From: CAADGL01 sp964643885 | GTDB taxonomy: Bacteria; Planctomycetota; Phycisphaerae; UBA1845; Fen-1342 | Direction: 5' to 3' | Length of the DNA stretch: 64,000 nucleotides | NCBI GenBank assembly: GCA_964643885.1 | Contig: CAZXUI010000002.1 | Span: 62,001-126,000 of the forward strand | In this document: piece by piece, positions 24,851-34,207 of the stretch | Numbering within the stretch: the stretch's first letter is position 1 | Layout: each line of letters begins with the position of its first letter | Translations under genes and position numbers: made by a program | The notes under the pieces: generated by a model | What the model was told of the DNA's origin: nothing | The model's input: the letters and a program-made list of their open reading frames with translations, nothing else | Database searches by the model: none

Positions 24851-27127
24851 CTAGCTCTTTCGCCGCCACGCCGTGCGGTCGAGCCGCGGGAAGGTGATCT
24901 GGCAGTTGCCCGGATCGATCCCGCTCACGCGGGCCATGCCGTTCGAGTCCGTCGTGCCTTCGACCACCCGCCCCTCCGGCGTGACGATCTTGTACGGCTC
25001 GCTCGGCACCGGCTGCCCCTCCTCGTCCACCAGCCGGATCGCCACCCAGCTCTTCTTCTCCTTCTCCTCGGTCTCGCCGGCCTTGGCCGCCTGCGACTTC
25101 ACTTCGACCGCCGCGAACTCCATCCCCGTCTGGCTGTAGCGGACGTCCTGCCCGGGCGTCACGTCGTCGGCCTGCTTCGGCGCGGCCGGGCTGGTCGCCT
25201 TCGCCGTGACGGGCGAAACCGGCGGCCCCGAACCGCTGTTGATGTTCACCAGCGGACCGCCCTTGATGAACACCGCCGACGGCGTCAGCACGACGGAGCT
25301 TCCGCCGCACTTGAGCTCGATGCCCGACGTGGCCTCGAGCTTGATGCTGGCCGCCTTGCACTCCAGCGTGCCTGTCACTTCGTGCTTGTGGTTCGCCTTG
25401 AAGTCGTCGACGACGTCGCCGCTGACCGTCAGCGACCGCGTCCCGGCCGTCTTGTAGGACTCCTTGCCCTCGACCGTCAGCGACAGGTCGCGGCCGATGC
25501 TTGCGACGAAGTCGTTTTTCACCTCCAGCGACTGATCGTGCTCGATGGATTCGATCCGATCGTTCGTGACGCGCAGATGAAAGTCCTTCTGCGCGTGGAT
25601 CAGGATCTGCTCGCTGTCCTTGAGGTCCTCGAAGCGGATCTCATTCGAGCCGCCGCCCTGCTTGGAGCTATGCGTCTTGATCGTGCTGCGCGTCTTGTGG
25701 TCCGGCAGGGCATACGGCGGCATCTGGTCCTTGTTGAAGACCCGCCCGGTGATCATCGGCCGGTCGGGGTTTCCCTCCAGAAACTCGACCACCACCTCCT
25801 GGCCGACGCGCGGCAGAAACATCATCCCGTACTGTCCGCCGGCCATCCCCTGGCTCACGCGAATCCAGCACGAGCTGTTCTCGTCGCACTTGCCGTCCGG
25901 GTCCCAGTGAAACTGCACCTTCACCCGCCCGTACTTGTCGGTGTAGATCTCTTCGCCTTCCGGACCGACCACCAGCGCCGTCTGGCTGCCCTGCACGAAC
26001 GGCCGCGGCGTATTCCGCGGCGGGCGAAACGGCACGCCGGCCGGAATCGCCAGCAGTTCCGCGTCGTACGTGGCCCCCTGGCCGCCCGCATCCTCCTCGC
26101 CCGACTGCGGCTGCCGCGCGCGGTGCACGATCCGCGTCGTCAGATACTCGGCGTTGAGCGCCTCGGTCGGGTGCTCGGTCAGCGAGAACTTGAAGCCCGG
26201 CAGCCAGACGCGGCAGGTGCCCGACATCTCCAGCACGCGCACCTGCGCCTGGCGCTCCTCCAGCCGCACCGCCGCCAGCGCGTCGCCGACGCTCTTGTCC
26301 TCGAAGTTTCCCGGGTAGTCCTCGTAGAACAGCGAGGTGAAGCTCTTGCCCGTCATCGCGCCGCGCAGCACCGGCCGCGGCTGAGTGAAGATGTAGTCGC
26401 TCAGCCCGACCGCGCCGGTCTGCACGAGATGCCGGTCGCGGATGCGATAGACGCACTCCTTGTCCTCCTCCGGCACCAGGCTGCTCGGATCGCGATAGGG
26501 CAGCGAACTGGTGCCCGGCGTCGCGACGTGCGCCGCACCGGAGTCGGCTATGACCATCTTGTGGCCCTGCTCGCCGTGCTCGAAGAAGTAGAAGATGCCC
26601 TCTTCTTCCATCAGCCGCGAGATGAAGTCGAACTCCGACTCGCGGTACTGCACGACGTATTCGCGCGGCTCGTGCTTGCCAGAAACCGCCATGCGGAACT
26701 GATCGTCCTGAATGCCGGCATCCAGCAGCACCTTCTTGATGATGCCCGGAACCGACATGTCCGAGCAGTTGTGCGACTGGAAGATGCGGCTGCGATAGCG
26801 CCGCGTCAGCAGCCAGTGCACCGGCACCAGCTCGGCCGCATAATAGGCCAGGTGCCGCCCCTGGCCCGCCCGCTGAAACTCACGCACGAAGCCGTGGATC
26901 CAGCGCGTCCCTTCCGCGCCGCGGATCTCGACCGCCGCCATCTGCCCGATCTGCGTCGCCGGATCGATGTCCGTATTGTCGGAGCACAGCTCGACCCGAA
27001 ACGCGAAGAGCTCGCTGATCCCCTCGCTGCCGTCGACGGCCGTGATCTTCAGCTCATCAGGAGTGAAGGCTGCGGTGTGATAGATGAAGTCGGCGACACC
27101 CGCGGCGCGGGACGGCGTTCCGGACAT
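24851..27127 (-). CDS. type VI secretion tip protein VgrG (TssI)
   Basis: 758 residues from the ATG at 27127, with AAAGGAG upstream. The gp27-like part has ELFAFRVELCSDNTDIDP and the gp44-type SEFDFISRLMEEEGIFYFFE; the gp5-like part has TDKYGRVKVQFHWDPDGK and SQGMAGGQYGMMFLPRVGQE; the C-terminal beta-helix is QSLEVKNDFVASIGRDLS and the following repeats. After it is a 60-residue transthyretin/carboxypeptidase-regulatory-like extension (WVAIRLVDEEGQPVPSEPYK). No tss sheath, tube, baseplate or membrane-complex gene lies within 20 kb. Stop TAG. Confidence 0.95.
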   Translation of the reverse strand: MSGTPSRAAGVADFIYHTAAFTPDELKITAVDGSEGISELFAFRVELCSDNTDIDPATQIGQMAAVEIRGAEGTRWIHGFVREFQRAGQGRHLAYYAAELVPVHWLLTRRYRSRIFQSHNCSDMSVPGIIKKVLLDAGIQDDQFRMAVSGKHEPREYVVQYRESEFDFISRLMEEEGIFYFFEHGEQGHKMVIADSGAAHVATPGTSSLPYRDPSSLVPEEDKECVYRIRDRHLVQTGAVGLSDYIFTQPRPVLRGAMTGKSFTSLFYEDYPGNFEDKSVGDALAAVRLEERQAQVRVLEMSGTCRVWLPGFKFSLTEHPTEALNAEYLTTRIVHRARQPQSGEEDAGGQGATYDAELLAIPAGVPFRPPRNTPRPFVQGSQTALVVGPEGEEIYTDKYGRVKVQFHWDPDGKCDENSSCWIRVSQGMAGGQYGMMFLPRVGQEVVVEFLEGNPDRPMITGRVFNKDQMPPYALPDHKTRSTIKTHSSKQGGGSNEIRFEDLKDSEQILIHAQKDFHLRVTNDRIESIEHDQSLEVKNDFVASIGRDLSLTVEGKESYKTAGTRSLTVSGDVVDDFKANHKHEVTGTLECKAASIKLEATSGIELKCGGSSVVLTPSAVFIKGGPLVNINSGSGPPVSPVTAKATSPAAPKQADDVTPGQDVRYSQTGMEFAAVEVKSQAAKAGETEEKEKKSWVAIRLVDEEGQPVPSEPYKIVTPEGRVVEGTTDSNGMARVSGIDPGNCQITFPRLDRTAWRRKS

Positions 27128-27769
27128 GGCCACTCCTTTCGCCAGCTTCCGGGGACGCCCTGGCCTGGACGGTCCCCTGCTGATCCTGTCGCGCACGGCG
27201 CGGGCGGCCAGCCGCCGCCCACCGCGGTTACGACATTACAACCAGTCTCGGAGCCCGTCGACCAATCATAGGACCCGCCGCGCCACACTTCGACGAGCCC
27301 GTCGCAGATTTTTTCTTCCGGCCGCGCGAAGCGTCGCCACGCCGAAGGCCGCCCCCGCCGTCCCGCACGGATACCAACGCTTGCGATCCTTGCGTCTCTT
27401 GAGGCGACGATTCTCCAAGGCCCTGCACGCGGCGCCCGCTTCGCCGGCCGCATCGTCGGCCGGCGCGAGAACGGAGTCTGTTCGGGTTCGACATTATCGG
27501 ACGAACGATGGCCCTCTGCAACCACTGTGACGCACTACTCCTTTGCCCGACGAGCCTCAGAACTCAGATACATCCCCGCGTGAGCGGTCCCGAACCTCAA
27601 TCCCGCTTCGGCACCACCCTTCGCACAGTGCACGCCGACTGTTGCCGATAACAACGGTAGCCGGTCCACGGGCGCCCGGAGTGGGAAACGCAAGGACTTC
27701 CATCCGGACTCTGGACGACGACACCCACCGGCTCCGTGCACCGCACGAGCCACCGAACGACAGGCAGCC
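27128..27769. other. intergenic region between vgrG and solute-binding protein gene
   Basis: 642 bases containing promoters of two divergent genes and nothing I can call a gene: the open frames in it are arginine- and proline-rich and lack recognisable motifs. A 40-50-residue frame at 27508 starts MALCNHCDALLLC with a CxxC pair, but there is no ribosome-binding site. An A/T-rich patch (GATTTTTTCTTCC) lies near 27310. Confidence 0.4.
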
Positions 27770-28702
27770 GTGACGACCTCGCTCGCCATCCTGGCGGTTT
27801 TCCTCTGCGGCGCCGCGCAGCCGGCCGCGCCGCACCGCGTCGCGATCGTCTACCAGGACAAACCGCTCTACGAGTCGGCCGCCGCCGCACTGCGCCAACA
27901 GCTTCAAGCCGACCAGACCGCCTGCGACGTGATCACGGTGCCGACGCTCGACACCGCAGACCGCCGCGCCGCGCTCGAAAAGCTCCGTTCGCTGCGGCCG
28001 ACGCTGATCGCCACCGCCGGACCGACGCTGACCACCGACGCACTCGAGCAGATCCCCGACCTGCCCGTCGTCTTCTTCGTCGTCCCCAACGCCCTGGACG
28101 CCCCCTTTCTGCAACCGGATTACCGCCATCGCGGCCGGGTTTTCGGCGTCAGCTCCGACCCCTCGCCCGAGGAGCAGATGCGCTGGCTGAAGCAATTGAC
28201 GCCCTCGGTCGGGACGGTCGCCGTGCTGCACAGCGCCCGCACGCCACGAACGCCGGCCGCCCTGCGCGACGCGGCGGCCGAGCTGAACCTGCGACTCGTC
28301 CCGCTCAAGGCCGAGAGCGGCGAGTTCGGAGCGGCCCTTCAGGAGCTCGACTCGCGGCAGATCGACGCGGTGCTGATGATCCCCGATGCAGGCGTCTATA
28401 ACGCGCCGAACGTCGAGGCGCTGCTGCTGTGGGGGCTGCGCCAGAAACACGCCGTCTACGGCTTCTCGGAGAGCATCGCTTCGGCCGGCGCGCTCAGCGC
28501 AATCTACGTCGAGCCTGCGGACGTCGGCCGCGAGACGGCCGCGCTGATCAAACAGGTGCTTCGCGAGCGGCCGGAGAAAGCAGGCGAGCCGCGTTACGCG
28601 GCGCCAGTGCGGCGGGCGATCAATCTCCGCACGGCGGAGCTGATTCAAGTGTCGGTCGAGCATGCCGCCAAGAGCTCGTCCGCGAAACTGCTGGGAAAGT
28701 GA
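27770..28702 (+). CDS. ABC-type solute-binding protein (PF04392-like)
   Basis: 310 residues, GTG start at 27770. Very short signal peptide (SLAILAVFLCGAAQPAA). The mature part has the type I periplasmic-binding-protein fold pattern of the TrpX-like group: HRVAIVYQDKPLYESAAAAL, TLIATAGPTLTTDAL, PVVFFVVPNALDAPFLQ and GVSSDPSPEEQMRWLKQLTP. No permease or ATPase gene follows; three bases later begins a TonB-dependent receptor gene, so the pair is one transcription unit. The ligand is unknown. Confidence 0.75.
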   Translation: MTTSLAILAVFLCGAAQPAAPHRVAIVYQDKPLYESAAAALRQQLQADQTACDVITVPTLDTADRRAALEKLRSLRPTLIATAGPTLTTDALEQIPDLPVVFFVVPNALDAPFLQPDYRHRGRVFGVSSDPSPEEQMRWLKQLTPSVGTVAVLHSARTPRTPAALRDAAAELNLRLVPLKAESGEFGAALQELDSRQIDAVLMIPDAGVYNAPNVEALLLWGLRQKHAVYGFSESIASAGALSAIYVEPADVGRETAALIKQVLRERPEKAGEPRYAAPVRRAINLRTAELIQVSVEHAAKSSSAKLLGK

Positions 28703-28705
28703 CGT

Positions 28706-30787
28706 ATGAAACGAGTTGCACACAATCTGATCGGTCTGCTGTCGGCCGGCTGGTGCTGTCCGTTCCTCTGGGCGCAGCAGGCGCAGCCCGCCACGCGGCC
28801 GGCCGATCCGCCCGCAACCGTGTCGCCAACGACGCAAGACGCAGCGCCGCCTCAAACCGAACCGGCGGCGACGCAGCCCGGCGATCTGGCCGAGGTCGGG
28901 CCGGCGGAGGAGGACCTGGCCCTGCTCTCGCTCGAGGTGCCGACGCTCATCACGGCCGCGACGCGAAGGCCGGAAAGTACGTCGCACGTGCCCTATGCAG
29001 TGACGGTCATCACGGCGGAGGATATCCGCCGCATGGGCGCCCGGAACGTCACCGAAGCGCTGCGACTGGCCGCGGGCGTGGACATTGCGGAGATCAGCTT
29101 CGGCACCGCCGCCGCCCAGCCGCGCGCCCGGCACGGCTTTCTCGGCCGGCACGCGCTCATCCTGGTCGACGGACGGCAGGTCTACGATTCGTTTCTGGGC
29201 GGAACGACCTGGGTGAGCTGGCCGCTGCCGATCGAGAACGTCGAGCGCATCGAGATGATCCGCGGCCCCGCCGGCGTCACCTGGGGCGCCAACGCGGTCA
29301 ACGGCGTGGTCAACATCATCACGAAGGACCCCTCGCAGCAGGAAGGCCTGACCGTCGCCGGCCGGGCCGGCTCCCGCGGCTGGAACGAGGAGTACGTCGG
29401 CTACGCCTTCGGCGACGAGAAGTTCCGCATGCGCATTTCGGGCGGATTCGAGAGCTCAGACGGCTACGTTCCGCGCCTGCCGTCCGTATCGGTGCTCGAC
29501 GACGGGCTGATGGCCGGACTGATGAACATAGATCTGCGCTATCAACCGACGACGCGGGACGAACTGAGCCTCTCGATCGGTCACAAGACGGTGGACAAGG
29601 GCTTCTCCGCGGCGAGGTACAACGGGCCGCTGGCTTTCAAGCGGCCCGGCTCGCAGGCAACCTTCCTGCTCGGCCGCTGGCGGCACGAGATCGAGCGCGA
29701 CGACGCCTTCGAGTTGACGGCCTACGTCAACGACTTCGCGCTCAGTAACGGCTGGGCAGCGGTCGACTATCGCTACCAGCAGTACGCGGTCCAGTTCTCG
29801 CACACTTTCTCGCCCGCCGACGATCATCGCCTCATCTGGGGCGTCGATACGCGGGCCGACGTTCTGGACGCGTCCAACGCCGACCCCCACATGCTCAGCG
29901 AGGACTTCGTCAGCAACGGCACGATCGGACTGTACATCGAGGACGAATGGCGCTTCGCGCCGCGCTGGACGCTGCACCTCGGCGGGCGGCTCGACTACGA
30001 CTTCTACGGCGGCTTCGAGCCGTCCGCCCGGGCGGCGCTCTCCTACGTGATCGACAAACGCTCACTCGTGTTCGCCGCCGTCTCGCGCGCGTTTCAGATG
30101 CCGCCAGCCGCGCAGCGCTTCACGACCATTCCGACGCTGTATCGGGTTTTCTATACGACCGTCGACCCTGAGATCGACGCCGAGAGCCTGATCGCCTACG
30201 AGCTCGGATACCGCGCGCGGCCGGTCGAGCGGCTCGATGCGGCCGTCTCGCTGTTCTGGAACGAGTACGACGACGTGGGCGCTTTCGTGCCTCGGCTCGG
30301 TCCTCCGGGGCTGATTCGCCTGAACGCCGAGAACGCCGCGGCCATGCGCGTCTACGGCAGCGAATTGGAGCTGACCTGGCGGGCCACGGACCGGCTCACG
30401 CTGCTGGGCAACTACACCTACCAGCTCTACGACTGGGAATCGTCGCAGCCCTATCATCAGACGGACGAGATCACGCCCCCGCGGCACAAGTTCATGCTCG
30501 GCGCCCGGTTCGACGTGACCGACGACCTGCACCTTTCCGCACACGCCTGGTGGGTCGATAACGTTCGGGCGCCCTACGACCTCAATCCGCTGCGGGCCAC
30601 CGACATCGACGCCTACTGGCGGCTGGACCTGCGGGCCGAGCAGGAGTTCTGGGACGACCGGGCCGCACTGGCGGTCGGAGTACGCAACCTGCTCGACCCG
30701 AGCCACCCGGAGGGGTACTCCTATTACAGCGCTCCGGCCGAAGTGCCACGCATGGTCTATGGAGAACTGCGAATCCGATTCAAATGA
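28706..30787 (+). CDS. TonB-dependent outer-membrane receptor
   Basis: 693 residues. Signal peptide (GLLSAGWCCPFLWA then QQAQ), a proline/threonine-rich linker, and a plug domain from about 80: TLITAATRRPESTSHVPYAV, ITAEDIRRMGARNVTEALRL, ALILVDGRQVYDSFLGG, IEMIRGPAGVTWGANAVNGV. The remaining 450 residues alternate as beta strands with tyrosine/arginine at the ends; the last residue region is MVYGELRIRFK, a typical C-terminal outer-membrane strand without the usual terminal F. Substrate unknown; the solute-binding partner is encoded next to it. Needs TonB-ExbBD from elsewhere. Confidence 0.92.
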   Translation: MKRVAHNLIGLLSAGWCCPFLWAQQAQPATRPADPPATVSPTTQDAAPPQTEPAATQPGDLAEVGPAEEDLALLSLEVPTLITAATRRPESTSHVPYAVTVITAEDIRRMGARNVTEALRLAAGVDIAEISFGTAAAQPRARHGFLGRHALILVDGRQVYDSFLGGTTWVSWPLPIENVERIEMIRGPAGVTWGANAVNGVVNIITKDPSQQEGLTVAGRAGSRGWNEEYVGYAFGDEKFRMRISGGFESSDGYVPRLPSVSVLDDGLMAGLMNIDLRYQPTTRDELSLSIGHKTVDKGFSAARYNGPLAFKRPGSQATFLLGRWRHEIERDDAFELTAYVNDFALSNGWAAVDYRYQQYAVQFSHTFSPADDHRLIWGVDTRADVLDASNADPHMLSEDFVSNGTIGLYIEDEWRFAPRWTLHLGGRLDYDFYGGFEPSARAALSYVIDKRSLVFAAVSRAFQMPPAAQRFTTIPTLYRVFYTTVDPEIDAESLIAYELGYRARPVERLDAAVSLFWNEYDDVGAFVPRLGPPGLIRLNAENAAAMRVYGSELELTWRATDRLTLLGNYTYQLYDWESSQPYHQTDEITPPRHKFMLGARFDVTDDLHLSAHAWWVDNVRAPYDLNPLRATDIDAYWRLDLRAEQEFWDDRAALAVGVRNLLDPSHPEGYSYYSAPAEVPRMVYGELRIRFK

Positions 30788-30814
30788 CGGGGTCGGCCGT
30801 CCCGACGAGACGCC

Positions 30815-31687
30815 TCATATCAAGCCCACCCCCAGCAGCAACGCAATCACGATCAGCATCACCGCCACCACCAGGCGCAGGCCGCGAACCGTCACCGTCC
30901 GGACCAGCCGCGCCCCGACAAACGAGCCCGCCCAGGCACAAACCACCGCCACCCCGGCCAGCCACGCCACGCGCGGCTCGCGCAGCGACGCCGCCGACAT
31001 GCCCGCCATTCCCAGCGCATACATGCTCAGCCGTGCCACGTCCACCATCACCGCCAGCACGGCGTTCGTCCCCACGAAACGCTGCGGATCAAGATCCGCC
31101 CGCACCAGAAAGGCACTTCGCAGCGCCCCCTGATGACCCGACACGCCCCCGAAGAACCCCGACAGCACGCCGCCCAGCACCAGCCACATCCCGCCCGACA
31201 CGCGGCCGCCCGCCCGCGCCGGCCGCAGCTCCAGCAGCCCGAACACGCCGATCAGCACGGCGATCACCAGCTTCGCCGGCGTGATCTCCGCCTGCGCGGG
31301 TCCGAGCGTGTACTCGACCAGCGGCCGGATCGTCGCCAGCCACACGAGCATCGCCCCGCCAGCCAGCGCTGCGGGGATCGCCGGCAGCCCGAACCACAGC
31401 ACCGCCTGGCGCGACGCCCAACGCCCTACCAGGACCATCTTGAAGAGGTTGTTCAGCAGGTGAACGACGGCCGTCGCCGCCACGGCGACCTCGATCGGCA
31501 GATAGAGAGCGAAGGCCGGCAGCAGGATCGTACCCAGGCCGAATCCGGAAAAGAGCGTCAGGCCGGCCGCCAGGCCGCTCACCAGCCCCACCAGCACGTA
31601 TTCCACCGCCGCGCGCCTCCAGTCGTGGTGCGACAGCATGACCGCCGGGCCGCAGCGACGCCAGTGGCCTGCGAGAATCCGGCGCAT
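30815..31687 (-). CDS. TauE/SafE-family membrane permease
   Basis: 290 residues with about eight hydrophobic helices, including AGLTLFSGFGLGTILLPAFA and GVLSGFFGGVSGHQGALRSA, the repeated G-x-G-x-x-x-G-x-x-P hallmark of the TauE/SafE (UPF0721) family. Members are thought to export sulfite, sulfonates or other anions. A later ATG at 31639 (MLSHHDWRR) is an alternative start and removes a charged leader. The gene converges with the TonB receptor gene, with 27 bases between. Confidence 0.85.
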   Translation of the reverse strand: MRRILAGHWRRCGPAVMLSHHDWRRAAVEYVLVGLVSGLAAGLTLFSGFGLGTILLPAFALYLPIEVAVAATAVVHLLNNLFKMVLVGRWASRQAVLWFGLPAIPAALAGGAMLVWLATIRPLVEYTLGPAQAEITPAKLVIAVLIGVFGLLELRPARAGGRVSGGMWLVLGGVLSGFFGGVSGHQGALRSAFLVRADLDPQRFVGTNAVLAVMVDVARLSMYALGMAGMSAASLREPRVAWLAGVAVVCAWAGSFVGARLVRTVTVRGLRLVVAVMLIVIALLLGVGLI

Positions 31688-31762
31688 GAAAACGGGCGGC
31701 CGGCATCACGCCAACCGCCCGGGATTCATTTCACTCCTGCTTGTGCGGCCGGCCGCGCCGCC

Positions 31763-33247
31763 CTACCGCCAGGTCCTCCGCAGCAGCAGCAGACCCAGCG
31801 GCAACATGCTCAGCGGCGCCAGCCCCGCACCGCAGGTAGGCAGGAACGGCACCACCGACGGCTCGACGCGCTCCACGCTGTCCGTCTCGGCCAGCGTACC
31901 GTCACCATCCGTCGTCGGCCGCTGCACCTGCGTGCCGGCCGTGGCTGCGTCGACGATCTCGACGGGGAATGTCGCGCGGGCGACGAACTCGCCATCGCTC
32001 ACGAGAAGCTGGAAATAGAACGTGCCGGTGCTGACGGCCTGGAACTGAATCACGTCTTCGCGCGAACCGCTGATCGGCTGGAAGCGCTCGACGAGCGTGT
32101 CGACCGGCAGCTCGCCGCCCAGCTCGTCCGTCTGGCGCCAGCGGAAAGTGAGATCATCGCCGTCGGGGTCGGTCGACTCGCTGCCGTCGAGCGTGACGAT
32201 CGAACCGAGCGTCACCGCGCGCGCCGGGCCGCGGATGACCGCCCGCGGCGCATCGTTCGTGGGCAGATCGGCGACGACCTCGATCGTCACCGTGTCGGTG
32301 GTCGGCAGGGCGTTGAAATTGTCGTCGACCGTGAGGCGGTAGACGTACGTGCCGACGGTATTAAGCACGACGGTGGCCATCGGATCGTTCTGATCGGTCT
32401 GCGTGGGCTCGACCCGCACTGGCCCCGAGAGCCACTCCCAGGTGTAGGTGATGATGTCCTTTGCAAAGACGTCGCCGCTGCCGATGTTGAAGCCGACGTT
32501 GAAGCCGTCGAAGGTGCGCGACCCATCGAGCGTGACCGTGTTGCCCGCCCGGACGATCTGGTCGGAACCGGCGTCGGCGAAGGCCGGCGGGTTGGGCGGC
32601 GCGAGGACGGGGTTCTCGATCGCGAAGATCAGCTCGCCGTAGAACGTGACCGGCCCATCACAGCCCAGGACGAACTGATCGGCACTGAACGTGCACTCCG
32701 GATCTTCCTCGTTGGACAGCCACAGCCTGAATTGCCAGCGAACGTCGAAATCGATCACGCCGCGAAGCCGAAGCTGATTCACGCCGACCCACGCAGGAAG
32801 CTGAAACGTAACCGGAAAGGTGAGCGACGTACCCATTCCCGGACGCAGCCCATCGCCATCGGGCACGAACTGCACCAGGTCATCCACGACAGGAGGGGGC
32901 ACCGGAGCCGGATAACCGGGCACGGGAATCCAGAGCATCTGATTGATGTAGTGGACACCCTCATCGTCCGCTGGGTTGCCCTCATCGTCGACGAAGTCCG
33001 GATCGAAGACCGTGACATTGGCCCGCAGAACATCCAGCTCGTGGGCGGTCTCGGTAGCGGGATCGAACGGGACGAACGGCAGGAAGGGGCCGAAGAGTGC
33101 ATCGCCGCCGACGTTGCGGCTTATCTCCCATGTGACCCCCGTTACCTCCGGAGGCGTGTTCCCATCATCCTGCCCCAGACACGGCACAGCCAACGCGGCC
33201 ATGAGGACCAGCGCCAGCGAAGCACGCAGAAGACTGTCCGAATTCAT
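31763..33247 (-). CDS. exported PKD-domain protein with C-terminal sorting-like tail
   Basis: 494 residues. Signal peptide LLRASLALVLMAALAVPCLG. Two PKD-type beta-sandwich domains: ADAGSDQIVRAGNTVTLDGS then YTWEWLSGP, and AVTLGSIVTLDGSESTDPDG then FRWRQTDELG. The tail PTCGAGLAPLSMLPLGLLLL then RRTWR is a tripartite form, a cysteine/glycine motif, one helix and basic residues, similar in plan to PEP-CTERM or MYXO-CTERM signals but with no named match. Expected to be exported and cell-wall or outer-membrane anchored. Unknown role; first of a run of exported proteins on this strand. Confidence 0.7.
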   Translation of the reverse strand: MNSDSLLRASLALVLMAALAVPCLGQDDGNTPPEVTGVTWEISRNVGGDALFGPFLPFVPFDPATETAHELDVLRANVTVFDPDFVDDEGNPADDEGVHYINQMLWIPVPGYPAPVPPPVVDDLVQFVPDGDGLRPGMGTSLTFPVTFQLPAWVGVNQLRLRGVIDFDVRWQFRLWLSNEEDPECTFSADQFVLGCDGPVTFYGELIFAIENPVLAPPNPPAFADAGSDQIVRAGNTVTLDGSRTFDGFNVGFNIGSGDVFAKDIITYTWEWLSGPVRVEPTQTDQNDPMATVVLNTVGTYVYRLTVDDNFNALPTTDTVTIEVVADLPTNDAPRAVIRGPARAVTLGSIVTLDGSESTDPDGDDLTFRWRQTDELGGELPVDTLVERFQPISGSREDVIQFQAVSTGTFYFQLLVSDGEFVARATFPVEIVDAATAGTQVQRPTTDGDGTLAETDSVERVEPSVVPFLPTCGAGLAPLSMLPLGLLLLRRTWR

Positions 33248-33344
33248 TATCAGACCCTCTCGACGGCTGGCGACGCCGACTCGGCGTTACCCCAACTCAG
33301 ATTCTAACACTGCGGCGCCGAAACCCATCTGTCCTGCACGCGAA

Positions 33345-34175
33345 CTATGAGTCGATGAGCGTGACTGTAGCGAAGTACCCTTCCGCACTGGGGATCGGCG
33401 AAAAATCGACCCGCAAATCCTGATTCTCGCGGAATTCATTCGGTTCCAACTGACCGCCACCTTGCCGCAGGAAGTATCCGGGCCGCAGCGGGAAGCATTG
33501 ATAGCCCTCCACATAGTTCAGCGACTTCAATCCGCTGAACTCGCTTTCCGGGCCGGCGAAGATGTTCAGCCCCGCGAACTCGCTGCTGAGCGGATCCCCC
33601 TCGATCGTGAAGCTGAACGCGACGCTCTCGCACGAGACCGGCGGCTGCTGGAAGAGCAGGATCGCGTCCGGAGCGATAATGTTGAACACGCGAGTCGTGG
33701 CCTGCGTCGGATCCACCACGCCGGTCCCGTCATCCTGCTGCACGCGCGTCGGCTCCAGGAGAATCGGGGTCGAGCCGGCCGTGCCGGGGCCGTTGTAGAC
33801 AAACGTGCCGGCCGGCAACCGGAACGCCTCGCCGACCGCCGTCTCACGCGAGAGCTGCACGTACCCGTTTCGCAGCAGGGCGTCCTGCTGATCGGCCGTC
33901 CGCAGACTGCTCGGCAGAACCCAGGCCATCATGGACACGTTCAGTTCGGCGAACGGGTGCACGTTGGCGACCGTGAGCGACATGACCCGGCGGAACGATT
34001 CGGCGTCACCGTCGTCCGCCCCGCCGCCGCTGCCACTCCCGTCGTCGTCATCACCGAGCGTCGTGCCGAAGACCTCGGTGAAGGTCTGAAACGCGTTCGG
34101 CCCCGCACCCGGGCAACCGCCCATCGCCAGCGCACCGGCGGCCGCCACCACCCAGATCATCATTAGTTTCCGCAT
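33345..34175 (-). CDS. predicted lipoprotein, unknown function
   Basis: 276 residues from the ATG at 34175. Lipoprotein signal MRKLMMIWVVAAAGALAMGG then Cys; lipobox AMGGC. A linker GDDDDGSGSGGGADDGDAES is low-complexity and acidic, and the rest is strand-rich with no recognised domain. Belongs to the minus-strand cluster of exported proteins between 31763 and 38247. TAG stop. Confidence 0.65.
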   Translation of the reverse strand: MRKLMMIWVVAAAGALAMGGCPGAGPNAFQTFTEVFGTTLGDDDDGSGSGGGADDGDAESFRRVMSLTVANVHPFAELNVSMMAWVLPSSLRTADQQDALLRNGYVQLSRETAVGEAFRLPAGTFVYNGPGTAGSTPILLEPTRVQQDDGTGVVDPTQATTRVFNIIAPDAILLFQQPPVSCESVAFSFTIEGDPLSSEFAGLNIFAGPESEFSGLKSLNYVEGYQCFPLRPGYFLRQGGGQLEPNEFRENQDLRVDFSPIPSAEGYFATVTLIDS

Positions 34176-34207
34176 CGCCGTCATCCTCGCAAAGGCTGCG
34201 CCGCCGC

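Noticed and set aside
20936..27127. A complete type VI secretion system
   Set aside because: Only tip components are present; sheath, tube, baseplate and membrane genes are absent from the window.
22907..27271. A 1454-codon open frame on the plus strand opposite vgrG and the LysM gene
   Set aside because: It is arginine/alanine-rich, has no motif and lies antisense to two recognised genes. Long antisense frames are usual in GC-rich sequence.
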